A stretch of DNA of 64,000 nucleotides, from positions 18,991,302 to 19,055,301 of the forward strand of contig CM023534.1 in assembly GCA_013350335.1 (NCBI GenBank), written 5' to 3'. The first letter of the stretch is position 1. Every line of letters starts with the position of its first letter. This stretch comes from Chimonanthus salicifolius. Its lineage: Eukaryota; Streptophyta; Magnoliopsida; Laurales; Calycanthaceae. This document shows, one piece after another, positions 22,591 to 34,539 of the stretch. Under the pieces are notes generated by a model, which worked only from the letters and a program-made list of their open reading frames with translations, had not been told where the DNA came from and ran no database searches. Made by a program: the position numbers and the translations under genes.

Positions 22591-25282
22591 ATTTTAGAAA
22601 TATCTATTTTTGGCAACTATTTAAAATTAGAAATTTCTATTTTCCTTAAAAATTCTAATTTTAGAAGGTTACCTTATTTAGAAGTTTTTAAAATAATAAT
22701 TAAAAAAAACCAGGAGATTATCTAAATTTGGAATCACTGTTAAATTTAGAAATTTTTTTATTTTTGGAGACTTTTATTTTCAGAAACTTCCAAAAATATT
22801 TAGTTTCTATTTTTAGCATTTTCTAATCTTAGAATTTAAATCCAATTTAGTTATGTTCTATTTTTAGAAATAGATCTAAATTTGGAATGTTCCAGTTACA
22901 GTGTCGAAAAAAAAAATTCATGGAACAATTTTGAACTTACTTGAAATTCTAATTTTCATTAATTCGGTGGATGTTAATCTAGAGATTTTTATGATCTTAA
23001 TTTAGTTTATAATTCATAATTAGTTTCCAATCATTTAATTTCTTCTACTAGTTATAACATTAGGAAATCTGCATTTATATTAGGTTTCATGAATTTTTTA
23101 TGAGATTCAAAATTTTCACCAGAGTTTATAGTGTTCTATTTTTCAAGAATTTTAATCGTACGCTCTAAAATTTGTAGAAGTAAGCACTAAATGCCAAGGA
23201 AAGCGTATAAATCTCGTTTCTTTAAATTTTCAAATTTTCATGCATTCATATAGACTTTCTTAGGTTGTCTTGCATTTATTTTGCATATAAAAAAAATAAA
23301 AAATTGCATATTTAGTTTGCTCATGCACATTAAGGTATTAGTTTTATACATTAATCTAGTTATTTGATTATTATTTGCATATTTGATTTGAGTATTGCAT
23401 TGTTAGATTAGGTTGCATAAAAAAAAAAAAAAAAGAATAAAGAGAGAAGATAATAGTTGTTCTGATTTTGAGTTCGTCTAGTGTCTTCGTCTTTGTTCTG
23501 TGTTTTTATGTTTATTTATTTTTTCAGGTTTTGAATAAAGAGAGCCCTCTCAAGTATTTTTTTTTTCTGAACTCAAGTTGTTCTATTCTGATATTTTCTA
23601 CTAATTTGCAGTTGATCATTGTAGATTAGGGAACATTGAAAACAATATTCAATTTAAGTTTGAGGGCATTAGGGGGGTAAACTGTGTCTATTTTCAGTCT
23701 TTTGTCCATTTTAGAGTCAAATTGAAAAAAAAAATTAGTCTTATGTTTTGTTTTTGAGTAAAAAAAAAATATTTGATTTTTAACATTAATATGTGGATTA
23801 AAATTTTTATATCATGCTTTTCCATTTGAATTTTGTGAAATTTATACTTGGAAAACTTTTACACTAACCATATTAATGTTAGCTAAAAAAGAAGAGTATT
23901 TATGATGTTAAGTAATCACCAGAGGAATACCAGTGGAGACTTATACCCAGTGAGCTTTTGAGCCATTCTATTTTTTTGAGAGGTTATGAGTAAATTCTTG
24001 TTTTCTTTGATATGCGCATTATTTTTGTTAGATCTCATTATTCTTTGTTTTTTGTCAAAACACTGAGAACGGCATTAATTTTGGATTATTACGCGAGAAA
24101 TTTTTCTGAATTTATTTGAAGTAATGAAATATGCATATAAAGCTTAGGAAGTGATATAGGCCATTATTTTTGGATCGTTTGAGCCTTTGAAGCCTACCTA
24201 TATTGGTCATGTTATCTTGTTAGTTTCCATGTTTGAACCTTATATGAAAAATTAAGACTGTTTTTTTTTATTAGCCATATTAACCATACCCAACTCCGGT
24301 TGTGGAGTTTGAACCTACATTGAAAAATCTGTGACCTATTCTAAGGACCCAAGAAGGGTTAGAGATGACTGTTATTGGGATGGTACTGTGAGAAAACTAT
24401 AGTGCTTGCAAAAAAAAATGATGATAAATGATGCAAAAGAAAGAAAAATAGAGGAAGTGAACATCCATACATAAAAAAAAGAATGATGTGAAAAATTGAA
24501 AAAAAATGATTTGAAAGTGTTGAGAAAAGAAAAAAAATAGAAAAAGCAATATCCCATCTTTAATTTTGAAGACCTCTAACTTTTTCTTGTCAAAGTATTA
24601 ATTTTTGAGTCTTTTTATCCTTCTTTGATGTGACTCGGTATTAAGTCACGTTTCGTCCTATTAGAAAATCCTAATTGATATTAAGTGTAATATGATATTT
24701 AAAGTAGAGAATAAATGATGAAGAACAATGGTGTTTGATTCAACGTTTTTAGGAAAATGACATCCAATCATGAGATCTATATTTTTCTTTGATATTATCC
24801 GTTCTTTGATGATAAATATGTGAGATATTTGTATTTGAGAATTTATTCCGCTCACATATACTTTTGAAAGAAATTTAACCCCATCTCTGAGTGAAAATCT
24901 TTTTGAGAGGTATTATCTGGTGAGATTTGGAGTCAAAGCGTATTTTCAGCTGGTGGTTGCAAAACTTGTGTATATTATGAAAAAGAATACTATGTTAATA
25001 GTGGCTATCACATACTACACTTTGAGTATAAGTTTTGTAAAATAATTTTGGAGTTGTATGATGTTTAAATTTTTATTTAGATATTTTTCCGGAACTTTGA
25101 TGTTTGTGGTTATCATCACTTAAAACCCTTACGAGACTATAACTCGTCCACTAGTGGTGAGTTAGGGGTTTAAAGGCTTATAGCATATGCTAAATGCAAG
25201 CGAGAGTGCCATTGAAAGTAGTGTAGGTTTAGGATTTTATTTTTGTTATTTGTTTTTGTTTTTCTCGAGGACTCGCAAAATC

Positions 25283-25297
25283 TAAGTATGGGGGTAT
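25283..25297 (+). promoter_or_regulatory. Polypurine tract without its expected LTR
   Basis: The run aagtatgggggtatt resembles the plus-strand priming tract of Athila/Tat elements. A plus-oriented LTR starting TGATAA should follow it. Instead the sequence runs into the 3' end of a minus-oriented LTR. Confidence 0.55.
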
Positions 25298-25334
25298 TAG
25301 ACAATAAATTTTTTAAATCTAACTAGCAAAACCT

Positions 25335-27341
25335 TGGTTTGCAAATTTTAAATTTATAACTCGCAAGCGCACGAACCATTAGATAGTATAGCGATTAAGT
25401 GCGAGGTCGAACCCATCGGAACTTAGGAAAATATATCTACGAAAATACACCATTGAATTAAGTATTTAAGAACTTTAGTAAATATGGAAATAAATCATAA
25501 ATATGAAATAATTTATCTAATCTATGAGTTTTAATCTTAATTTAGAAACATTCTACATTTAAACATACAATCTAACAATTTAACTAATTTTAATTAAGAT
25601 GGTGGAATTAATATAAAAATTATAAACAATCTCAATTTAACTTAGAAAATATAAATTAAGATGCAATTAAATTATTTCCACCGTAGTTCATCAATTTCAA
25701 GAGTTTTTGAATTTATAAACAAAAATAAAATTTAAAACACTTAAACTACGTCTGTACATATTACAGTGGAACTGGGTCAAAGAATTATGGAGGCTTTATT
25801 TTCCATATTTTGAAAATAATATCAAGGCATAGAATACGGAACTCACATTTATTTTTTATCATGCACTCAAATTCGTCATCTATTAAAATCCTCATTATGA
25901 AATTTATGAAATCAATTAAAATAAGAAAATTCAAATCCGGCCTTAAGGCTAAATAAATTTTCAACTAGCAATTTCGAATCTAAAAGTTTTTCTACTCTTA
26001 AAAAGAGCTTTAGACTGAAAAAATCAAGTTCTATTCAGTCTAAAATATTTTTCTGCCTTCATTGAGCAACTTAGAATAATCTCTAATATAAATGCATAAA
26101 AAAATTAAAATAAAATCAAACTTTCATCATACAAAAATAAATAAGTGGAAAACCATATTTCTAAGGGTTTTTCTTCCTTTTAATTATTAATAAAATTTGG
26201 AATTAAGAATTACAATGCATTGGATTTTGGATTTTTAAAAATTAAAACAAGAAGATTTATGGAAATTTTTAATGCATTAATGAAATTAATCACATTAACA
26301 CTAAATTTATGAAAATAAAGATAAAGAGACAAAGAAAATCTACTTCTATTAACTGAATTAAATTATAAGACATGAACTACAAAAAAAAAGAATAATTATA
26401 AACAAAATAAAAACACTAACCTTAAAATCTAAATTCTCCAAAACTCTAACTCCAAATTTCAATGTCCAGGTTCAGTTTTCTCAATGGGAGAGGGCTAGTA
26501 TTTATAGATGAAAGGAGGTGGAATGAATGGATTGGATTTAAAGATTTAAATAAAGCAAGGAACACATGGAGGGCTGATATGATTTGTGCTAAATATGGAA
26601 TGACTTAAATGAGGCAAGGAGATAAAATTCGTATAAGGAAAGTCGGTGTAAAATCCCATTTTTTACACATATACCATCTTGCAGCTCATTTTTGACCTTC
26701 TTAACATCCGAATCAGGAAAAGTTGTAGTAAAAAGTTGTAGCGCTTGAAGTCTTATTTCTAATGCAAAAAAAATCAAAGCAATCGGACATCGGAGTGGAA
26801 CTTTATGACCAAAATACTGAACATGTATCAAACCTTCCTTATTTTTCTTCCCTTCTTATTTTGTTTATTTTTCCTTAATCCACTTGCCAAATTCGAAAAT
26901 CCTCTTATATTAGCTTGTAAATTTCGAATTTCCTTTTGAGATAATGAAAATAGTCTTCACACATGTGGATTTCTTCATGGACTTTTCTTAATGGGCTTAA
27001 TAATTGGGGTTTTCAAAGTATGGAAAATCTAATAATTAATTTTACCACTTACAATCAATTCTAAAAATGTACTAAATTAATCAAAACTCTCATAAATGGA
27101 TTTGAATTAATTAGTTTACAAATAAAACACCTAAAATTGTGGTAAAATAATTATTAAAAATTCTAACTTTCCAAAATATCAACTTATACCCATAAATTGT
27201 AAAATTCTCCTTTTGAATTCTCATATCTTACATTTCCCTTTAAATCCTGCAAAACGTCCAAAATCTCATTAAACATATTCTAAAACACACAAAACAAGAG
27301 GCTAACTAGTCCAAATATAAGGGTAAAATAGTTGTTTCTGT
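25335..27341 (-). repeat. Athila-like LTR 2 (minus), internal copy
   Basis: About 2007 bp, in the same orientation as the copy at 43149-45164 and closely similar along its length. Minus-strand start tgcacaaatacag (27341), end ttgcaaacca (25335). Its 3' flank, read on the minus strand, vaguely resembles a decayed primer site. Its 5' flank is directly the copia leader, with no polypurine tract between. Confidence 0.85.
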
Positions 27342-27378
27342 ATTTGTGCACGAAAATTAAACAGAGTACAGAGACAGA

Positions 27379-27648
27379 ATGATATCCAGTTCTAGTTCTA
27401 TAGTCATGAAATTGGTACCTGGCAATTATGTCCTATAGATGAATTAGATGCAAGATCTCCTAATTAAGCATGATTTATATCATCCAATATTAGGAGATGT
27501 AGCTATACCTGATGATATGAAGACAAATCCGAAAGAATGGGAGTACAAGCATTTGAAGGCTGTGAGACTGATCAGGGGGTATGTCGATGACACCATACTT
27601 CACCATGTTACAGAAGAAAAGAAGGCAGATGAACTGTGGACCAAACTG
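27379..27648 (+). pseudogene. Copia gag, N-terminal part
   Basis: Gag of the copia element, which would form the particle shell. The start is ATG at 27379 (MISSSSS), followed by VMKLVPGNYVL and, after two in-frame TAG codons at 27436 and 27445, by MQDLLIKHDLYHPIL and ADELWTKL. This is the conserved N-terminal Gag region of plant Tork-like copia elements, including the lysine- and tryptophan-rich segment that starts the UBN2 gag domain. The frame is cut exactly at 27648 by the Tekay-like element and resumes at 38915. The stops fit TGG to TAG changes. Confidence 0.85.
27644..27648. repeat. Target-site duplication AACTG, left copy
   Basis: AACTG precedes the 5' LTR (27649), and the same five bases at 38910-38914 follow the 3' LTR. 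Confidence 0.95.
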
Positions 27649-30590
27649 TGTAATACCTTGCACCAGATTAGGCGTGTTTTAGCTTAAAAAAATTTGTTGA
27701 ACCGGCTAATCTCGAAGATTTCGATTAGGGCTTCAAGGAAAGCTCAAGTGTGGCCCAATTTGAGTTCGAAAACTCAGTGATCCAGCTCATCCAGCTGGAG
27801 GGGCATTTTGGAAATTTGCCTCTTATTACTATTATTTTTATAATTTATGTTATTATGTGATTATTATTGGATGATATGATTGTCCTTAATCAAGGAATTG
27901 TATTTCTGATTTTAAAATAATTTTATTTTCAGAAAATGGTATTTAAAACCCGCCCGTCAAAACCCCGAAAGGGAGTAATAATTATTTTAAATGATTTTGG
28001 AAATGAGATAAAATTCAAAATTAGTATTTTATGGTAGACCATTTTAAGAATGGTCTAGTTATTCTTTGACACCCCAAAATGATGTTTCTAAATTTTTTAT
28101 TTAATATTTGTTTAATTAAGTAAATATTGTTAAATTGTGATTTTTATTTAAATAAATGGTTTTTAGTGAGAGTTAAATTCTAAAATTTTTATGATGATTA
28201 AGGTTTTCAAAACCCAACTTATCGATAAGGTTAGATTAAATTTTTGAGCCTTTGAAATTATGTTGTAAGCTAAATATCCCGTTTTATAAAAAAAATGGAC
28301 CTTTTTGCAAAAAATGGAAATTTCGAAGGGCTGATTTGCAACAATAACTTTCGATACTGTAGCATACGAAAGCAGGCACTACATGCAGCCGAATGCAGTG
28401 GCTGGCTGGCCCTTTTTTCCAGCCATTTCTCTATAAAATGGACTTCGGGCCAGCAGATCAACTCCCACCAATTCTCATCTCTTCTTCTCTCTGTACTAGT
28501 CTCTCAGCTGCTGTTTGAAAACCAAAAACCAGCCGACCAGTTTCTCTGTTTTCAATCACCGTACCTTAAGAGGGAAAATTTTCAAAGTCCGGATTTTCAG
28601 CCTAGGAACTCCATTGAAGGTAACCACTGTATTCCTTTTCAAATTTTAGGTGGTTTAGAATCAAGAAAAACTGAATTTGGCCCTGTTTTGAGTAAGAAAA
28701 ACCAGTTTTATATCTAAGGAAAAACCATAGGTTCTTTGTACTCGTGAACTTTCGGTGTTAAAATCGGATGGCCCAGTGAGCTTTAAAGCTCCAAACCTCT
28801 CCCTATGGAAAGAGGATCCCCAGAGGAATCCATCAAACCGGTCAGATATGAAAATCGAATCCGAAAAACCCACTGTTTCCAGATTCGTTTTTCATACTTT
28901 CCCGGCCGTTCACTGTCTGTTGCAGACAGTGAAGGGAGGAGGAAGAAGAAGAAGAAAAAAATATATATATTTTTATTTGATAGTGTTGATGTTTGTGATT
29001 TGTGATGTCAGTTCCCATTGAAAAAATAAATAAATAAATAAACTGAATAAATAAATATTATTATTTTATAAATTTTTTTTTTTTTTGGTTGGATTATGTG
29101 ATGTGATGTCAGTACCCCTTTTTGTTAATTAAAATTGTACTAACCCTCTTCTCTTATTACTTATAGTGTAAATACTATTGTATTCACTTCTAGGCCGATC
29201 CTATTGGTCGGGCACTGAGTGATCTCACTTTCAGGCTGACACTATATTGTCGGGCACTGGGTGACCTCGAGGTCTAACTCGAAATATCAGATCTGGTCCT
29301 ATCCAGAAGACAACCGAGAAGTGACCCGATGATTTAGACCTAACTCAATAAGTCAATTTGGTCAATGCCCAGAAGACAATATGAGTTTTGGACTGAGCCC
29401 ATTTTTATTTATTATTATATTGTGGATTATGATAATTTAAAAAGGATAGAAACTCAGTAGAAGACTCAATTCCATATACCTTGGATATTTTTGGGAAAAC
29501 GTGAGATTTCAAAATACTACTTGTGTGTATGTATTTGATCTATATATTGATTGTGCACTTGTCTGTTTGTTTGAACAGAGACCGCGTAACCACACAATCA
29601 CGGTGAGGGAACTTAACTCTGCAGAATATGTAAACAGGTTTTATTATGAGATGAGTCTTGAGCAATAAGTGGTTTCAGTTTTGAGGAACCCACTCATGTG
29701 CCTAGAAATGATGCACTGTGGTAAGAGTGCTTATGATGACTGTGAATATTATGATGTTGATCATAAGAATGTGTAAGACTGCTTTCATGTACCCTGGGCT
29801 ATTGAACCAATATCGGCCATATGGGAGATGGTTTATGTCTACTGGACCATGGGTGGACCATGAGTGTTGTCAGTTGCTGACTTGAGGGTGTCAGTATCAG
29901 CTAAGTCAGAGCCGGAGATGTACTTGCAAGGATGTATTTTGACCGTATCGGGACTTAATACAGGTCTCAGTGTAGTCGGCAGGCGTTACGTTGGATGATA
30001 GCAGTAATTGACGAAAGATGGAAATGATGATGATACTTTACATGATATTATTGAACTGTTGTTTATTGCTAACCTGTTATTTACTTAAATTGCATTGTTA
30101 TATTTCCTTTACTGAGCTAGTTAGCTCACCTCACTCACCTTTCAGGAGATGAATCCGAGGAGGAGAACCCTCTTTTTCAAGGTTAAGATGGATAAGTTGC
30201 GGCGGTGTTTCGGGATTCCCCCTAAGGGGAATACCATTATCTTTACTTGTTGGTTCTTGGAACCTTTTGCCTTTGTAAAGTACCGGATGTGGTACTTGAT
30301 TTATATTAACGTTATGTATTAAGACTAGTACGTTGCTGTAGTCATTTTTTTGTGATTTGAATGAAAAATCAGTGGTTGGATTTCTTATGTTCATGTTATG
30401 TGTTGATATTATTATTATGTCTATTTTGTGGGGTAGACTTATGGTATGTGTTTGAGTCCACATGTTGAGATCATGTGTGACCTTTGGGCCTAACCGTTGA
30501 CCCGGCCAAGTTAGAGTGCTCGTGTTAGTTTATCTTAAAAAAAAAAAATCAGTCGCGTTCCGGGCCCACCCTTCGGGTCGGGGAATGACA
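27649..30590 (+). repeat. 5' LTR of the Tekay-like element (2942 bp)
   Basis: It starts TGTAATACC and ends GGAATGACA. The promoter is at 28432. It lacks the ~330 bp palindrome array found in the related LTRs at 1-1620, 2835-6048 and 57981-61142. At that place it has a (gaa)n/(ta)n run (28935-28970). An ORF of about 140 codons at 28295-28717 also occurs in the 3' LTR at 36582-37043, as expected for duplicated LTRs; I do not call it a gene. Confidence 0.95.
28432..28438 (+). promoter_or_regulatory. LTR promoter TATA box
   Basis: TATAAAA is followed about 35-60 bases later by a pyrimidine-rich probable start region (ctcatctcttcttctctctg). The same box occurs at 36764-36770 and 58764-58770 in related LTRs. 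Confidence 0.7.
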
Positions 30591-30592
30591 AC

Positions 30593-30605
30593 TTGGTATC
30601 AGAGC
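30593..30605 (+). promoter_or_regulatory. Primer binding site, initiator-Met tRNA type
   Basis: TTGGTATCAGAGC lies two bases after the 5' LTR end, complementary to the initiator tRNA-Met 3' end. It primes minus-strand DNA synthesis. Confidence 0.93.
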
Positions 30606-30706
30606 GTAAGCTCAACTCTAGGACTGTGATAGGTTACTACCTAGTTAGACTTGTTTTTGTCTTAGTACTGCAATTGTTTTTGTCATTTTCCTGTTTTGTG
30701 GTACAG

Positions 30707-31207
30707 ATGTCGAGCAATGTCGAGTACTTTGAGTTCAGAGGGACCCCTAGCGACCCAATCGACCTGGATTCTTCGGATTCCAGTGTTCCCAACTTCGATG
30801 AATTTGTACCTGGAGAGGAAGTAGAAGTAGTATCTCCCGAGTATCACGTTGGGGCAGATCCAGTGGAAGAAGAGGGAGATATCCCAATTCTAGAGGAGTC
30901 AGTGGGGGAGAATGGCTCCCCCGAATATACTCTGGCTACTCTGCCCTTAGATGAGTACTCGGACTATATGTGCGAACTCTGCAATCAGGAGGGGCACAAT
31001 TGTACCTATTGCCCCTATCCCATCGATATCATTTGCCCTGTTTACGGACTCCACGGGCACGGGAGTGCAAGGACTATTTGTTCTTATGTTGGAGGGCCAG
31101 GGATTATACCCTGCTTGACTTGCAGAGTGTTCGGACATAAGTCAGCGAACCTGTCCGGACAACTTCTTTTATTTTGTGATGAGGCAGGATCTTCTTCGGA
31201 AGATTAG
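30707..31207 (+). CDS. Accessory ORF upstream of gag, zinc-knuckle protein
   Basis: Uninterrupted 166-codon frame between primer site and gag. I start it at the Met in MSSNVEY (30707). The frame is open upstream to 30593, but that part covers the primer site, and a pyrimidine tract with CAG directly precedes this ATG, like a splice acceptor. The protein has FRGTPSDPIDLDSSDSS at residues 10-26, an acidic middle (EEVEVVSPEY, EEEGDIPILEES), one perfect CCHC knuckle CELCNQEGHNCTYC, two degenerate ones (one cysteine replaced by tyrosine, one by leucine) and an acidic-serine tail SSSED. The ORF at 16362-16902 has the same order. It is not a named family to me. Likely a nucleic-acid-binding accessory protein. 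Confidence 0.65.
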   Translation: MSSNVEYFEFRGTPSDPIDLDSSDSSVPNFDEFVPGEEVEVVSPEYHVGADPVEEEGDIPILEESVGENGSPEYTLATLPLDEYSDYMCELCNQEGHNCTYCPYPIDIICPVYGLHGHGSARTICSYVGGPGIIPCLTCRVFGHKSANLSGQLLLFCDEAGSSSED

Positions 31208-31412
31208 GTTAGGGTTTGTCGGGGGTATCGAGGAGATCTTGTTTTGTAAGGGTTTAGTGTTGTTTTGTTGTTTTGAAAGGTTTTCATACCCTACTAACCC
31301 TTGTACTTGTATTGAATCTGAATGAATTCTAATGAAACTTTTTGCAACTTGTGTGTTTTGCTTTAATAAGTTTCTTAAAATGGTTAATGATATTTACAAG
31401 TGTAAATAACAG

Positions 31413-32456
31413 ATGTCAGGACCTAATGCGAACGGAGCCAATTTCCGTGGAAGGAGGACTGGTCTTCCACCCCGTAACCTACCGAACGAAGCCGTTCGAG
31501 CGGCGGTAGAAGCATTTCAGCAGATAGCTGAAACCATGCGACGCCTGCCAATCCGAACACCAGAGGAGAGAACCACCTCGGCTCTCAAGGAATTCAAGCG
31601 TCTGAACCCGACAAGTTTCTCGGGGACAGAAGACCCTAGCGCTGCAAGGAACTGGCTAACCCAGATTAGTTGGATCCTCAATACCCTGGCTATTGCTGAT
31701 GACCTGCGAGTGACCTTGGCGGCGTACCAGCTTGAAGGAAACACCTACAAGTGGTGGGAAGCAAAGAACTTGGTTCGTAACCACGAGCCAATGACGTGGG
31801 AGGAGTTCTCCGCAGCCTTTCTGATTCGCTACTTTCCAAAGACTGTCAAGGAGGCGAGGAAGAGAGAGTTCCTCAACATCCAATAAGGTTTAGACACCGT
31901 GGCACAGTATGCCATGCGCTTCATCGACTTGATGCAATTCGTACCGTGGATCGCAGCGAACGAAGAGGAGAAGGTCTAGCACTTTGAGAATGGACTCAAA
32001 CCGTTTTTGGAGCGGCAAGTGGCCGGCCTTGTGTTCAACACTTTGGAGGAGATCATCGATCAACTTTCAAAGGTGGAAGCGGTGGACTCTTATCAACCGG
32101 AGCACTGACAGCACCCAGAAACCTTCTCCTAACAAGAAGGCAAAGTTTAACCAACAGAAGAGGCCCTTCTTCAAGAAAAGCCAACCTAGTGAGGTCAGTC
32201 AAGTCGGTCTGACTCCCGGCCAGCCGTGTGCTACACCTGCAACCAACCTAGGCATACTTCTAAGTTCTGCCCATCTGGAGGAGAGAAGACGTACTTTCAC
32301 TACAAGGTATCCGGGCACCTGTTTAAGGACTGCCCTTATCTTGGCAAAGCTGCACCTTCGTAGGGCGCAAGAGTTTCTTTCTCTGTGGCACAACCGTTTG
32401 TCGGTCGAGGTTCTCAGCAGACATCTAGAGGCTCAGTAGCACCGAGGAATGGACAA
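31413..32456 (+). pseudogene. Gag of the Tekay-like element, broken
   Basis: Starts MSGPNANGANFRGRR at 31413, preceded by taacag. The capsid region includes LKEFKRLNPTSFSG, AARNWLTQI, YQLEGNTYKWWE and WEEFSAAFLIRYFP, the conserved retrotransposon gag domain. In-frame stops at 31884 (TAA) and 31978 (TAG) look like glutamine codons changed by C to T. Frameshifts follow. A perfect knuckle CYTCNQPRHTSKFC lies near 32229-32270. A second knuckle (about 32310-32340) has its first two cysteines replaced. Normal members fuse gag to pol in one frame. Confidence 0.88.
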
Positions 32457-32534
32457 CCTTGGAACGATTAGGGGAGAGGACGAGGACGTCCTCAAGGGAG
32501 AGTCTACTCGATTGGGACTCAGAATGAAGAGCCA

Positions 32535-33938
32535 GTGGAGAACACGGTGATGGAAAGTACTCTTAATCTTTTTAGCCTTTTGGCTCGAGTGCTTTTCGAT
32601 ACCGGTGCTTCTCATTCCTGTATCTCTAGAACTTGTTTTGGTAGATTGGGTTTGAGACCAGTAGAAGTAGTTAACCTGCTGATGGTAGTTTCACCCTTGG
32701 GTAAGAAGGCTTTGGTGAACCAAGAGTATAGATCTTGTGTTTTGAAGATTAGCGGAGTGGAGTTGTCCTATGATTTTCTGGTTCTGGAAATGACGGACTT
32801 TGACATCATCCTTGGAATGGATTGGTTGTCTGTTTTTGAGGTCTTGATAGACTGCTCTCAGAGGAGAATTCGTGGGGTCTCCTCAACTGGTGAGAGGTTT
32901 ATGGAGAAGTTAGTACCCTATGGAAGGATGAGAGTCACTTTCTCTGGCCTTGGGGTGTATCCTGGTAATGTGGTGGCGAACATGGGTTGGGAAGATGTAG
33001 GTGGTGTAGAGTCTGTTGCTCCTCGGGTGGTGTGTGAGTTTATGAATGTGTTTCCTGACCAGTTAACTGGGCTACCTCCACGCCGAGAGATAGAGTTTGT
33101 TATAGACCTACAGCCAGGAACATCTCCAATTTCCATGGCACCTTATCGGATGGCGCCGGCAGAGCAGAGAGAGTTAGCTACGCAGGTAGATGAGCTTCTT
33201 AGACTTGGTTTTATCCGTCAGAGCAACTCGCCGTGGGGCGCACCTGCTCTCTTTGTAAGAAAGAAGGATGGATCGATGAGGATGTGTATAGATTATCGGT
33301 GGCTTAACCAGGTAACTATTAAGAATAAGTATCCGTTGCCTAGAATAGACGACTTCTTTGATCTTTTGAGGGGATCGAAGTGCTTTTCGAAAATCGATTT
33401 GAGGTCAGGTTACCATCAATTGCTGATTCGAGAGGAAGACATTCCAAAGACTGCTTTCCGGATGCAGTATCTTTTGTACGAGTTTGTTGTGATGCCTTTC
33501 GGTTTGACGAACGCGCCAGCCATGTTTATGGACTTGATGAATCGCGTGTTTCGACCGTATCTGCGAGAGTTCGTGATAGTCTTCATCGACGATATCTTGA
33601 TCTTTTCGTCATCAGAGGAGGAGCACGAGCATCATCTGCGGATTGTTCTTCTGACTCTTGGGGAGCATCAGCTGCTCGTTAAGCTGAGCAAGTGTGAGTT
33701 TTGGTTGACTCAAGTGCAGTTTCTGGGACATGTGGTCTCCAAGAGGAATCTCGGTAGATCTAGCGAAGGTAGAGACCGTGAAGACTTGGGAGAGTCCCAA
33801 GAACGTGTTCGAGATCCGGAGCTTTCTGGGATTAGCAGGATATTATTGAAAGTTTATCCCACACTTCTCTCAGATCGCGGTGCTGATGACTCGGCTGACG
33901 AGGAAGAACGTCAAGTTCGAATGGAGCGAAGCTTGTGA
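32535..33938 (+). pseudogene. Pol: protease and reverse transcriptase of Tekay-like element
   Basis: Open frame of 467 codons. Protease: catalytic motif [10 protein letters not shown] (Asp at residue 22) and ILGMDWL. Reverse transcriptase, from about residue 190: [57 protein letters not shown] and the catalytic FIDDILIF (33582-33602). It copies the element RNA into DNA in virus-like particles. After HVVSK (about 33740) a frameshift scrambles the last ~65 codons; the true continuation is in another frame toward RNase H at 33880. RT catalytic aspartates are retained, so the defects lie elsewhere. Confidence 0.93.
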
Positions 33939-34394
33939 AAGAGCATTCCAGGAGCTGAAAGAGAAGTTGACGACGTCTCCAGTTTTGGTGATACCTGAGC
34001 AAGGACGAGGTTACGATGTGTATTGCGACGCGTCCAAGTTTGGTTTGAGTTGTATGCTGATACAAGAGGGGAATGTAGTAGCTTATAGTTCGAGGCAATT
34101 GAAGGACACGAGCAGAACTACCCGACCCATGATTTAGAGTTGGCAGCCGTTGTATTCTCGTTAAAGTTGTGGATACATTACTTATATGGTGAGAAGTTCA
34201 ATGTATTTTCTGATCACCATAGTTTCAAGTATATCTTCACTCAGAAAGACTTGAATATGAGGCAGCGCAGGTGGATGAAGTACCTGGGAGATTATGACTT
34301 CAGTCTCTCTTATCACCTAGGGAAAGCCAACGTAGTGGCTGATGCCTTGAGCCGGAAGGCTCACAGCGACGTGGCGAGGATGGCATCCTTGTAG
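33880..34394 (+). pseudogene. Pol: RNase H region of Tekay-like element
   Basis: Continues pol. Fragment one has [18 protein letters not shown] and VYCDASKFGLSCMLIQ, the RNase H start with its catalytic Asp. A frameshift near 34115 and a TAG at 34136 split it. Fragment two (34140-34394) has [33 protein letters not shown] and the C-terminal [13 protein letters not shown] typical of gypsy RNase H. It would remove the RNA strand during reverse transcription. It is followed by a TAG and a linker with further stops before the integrase. Confidence 0.9.
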
Positions 34395-34539
34395 TGGAAG
34401 ATGTTGGAAGTTCTGTCCAAGTACGATCTGGAGCTGATCGAAGGAAGCGGGTCAGCAAGAATCCATAGTCTGATTTTGCAACTCGAGGTAGTTAGATTGG
34501 TGCTGGAAGGATAACAGAGCGACCCTAGAAGCGAAGGAG

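Larger units (their letters stand above)
22436..25334 (+). other. Non-coding interior of the Athila/Tat-like element
   Basis: These 2.9 kb have no ORF of note. A primer site lies at the left (22442-22459) with a duplicated copy at 22531. A purine-rich stretch (agtttgaggg...aggggggt) sits near 23658-23680. A polypurine tract lies at 25283-25297. This fits a large non-autonomous LTR derivative. The segment after the tract (25298-25334) is a junction to the inverted LTR. Confidence 0.6.

Noticed and set aside
28295..28717. 140-codon frame, repeated at 36582-37043 (153 codons)
   Set aside because: Its presence in both LTRs is expected from LTR duplication. It overlaps the TATA box and start region and shows no domain.
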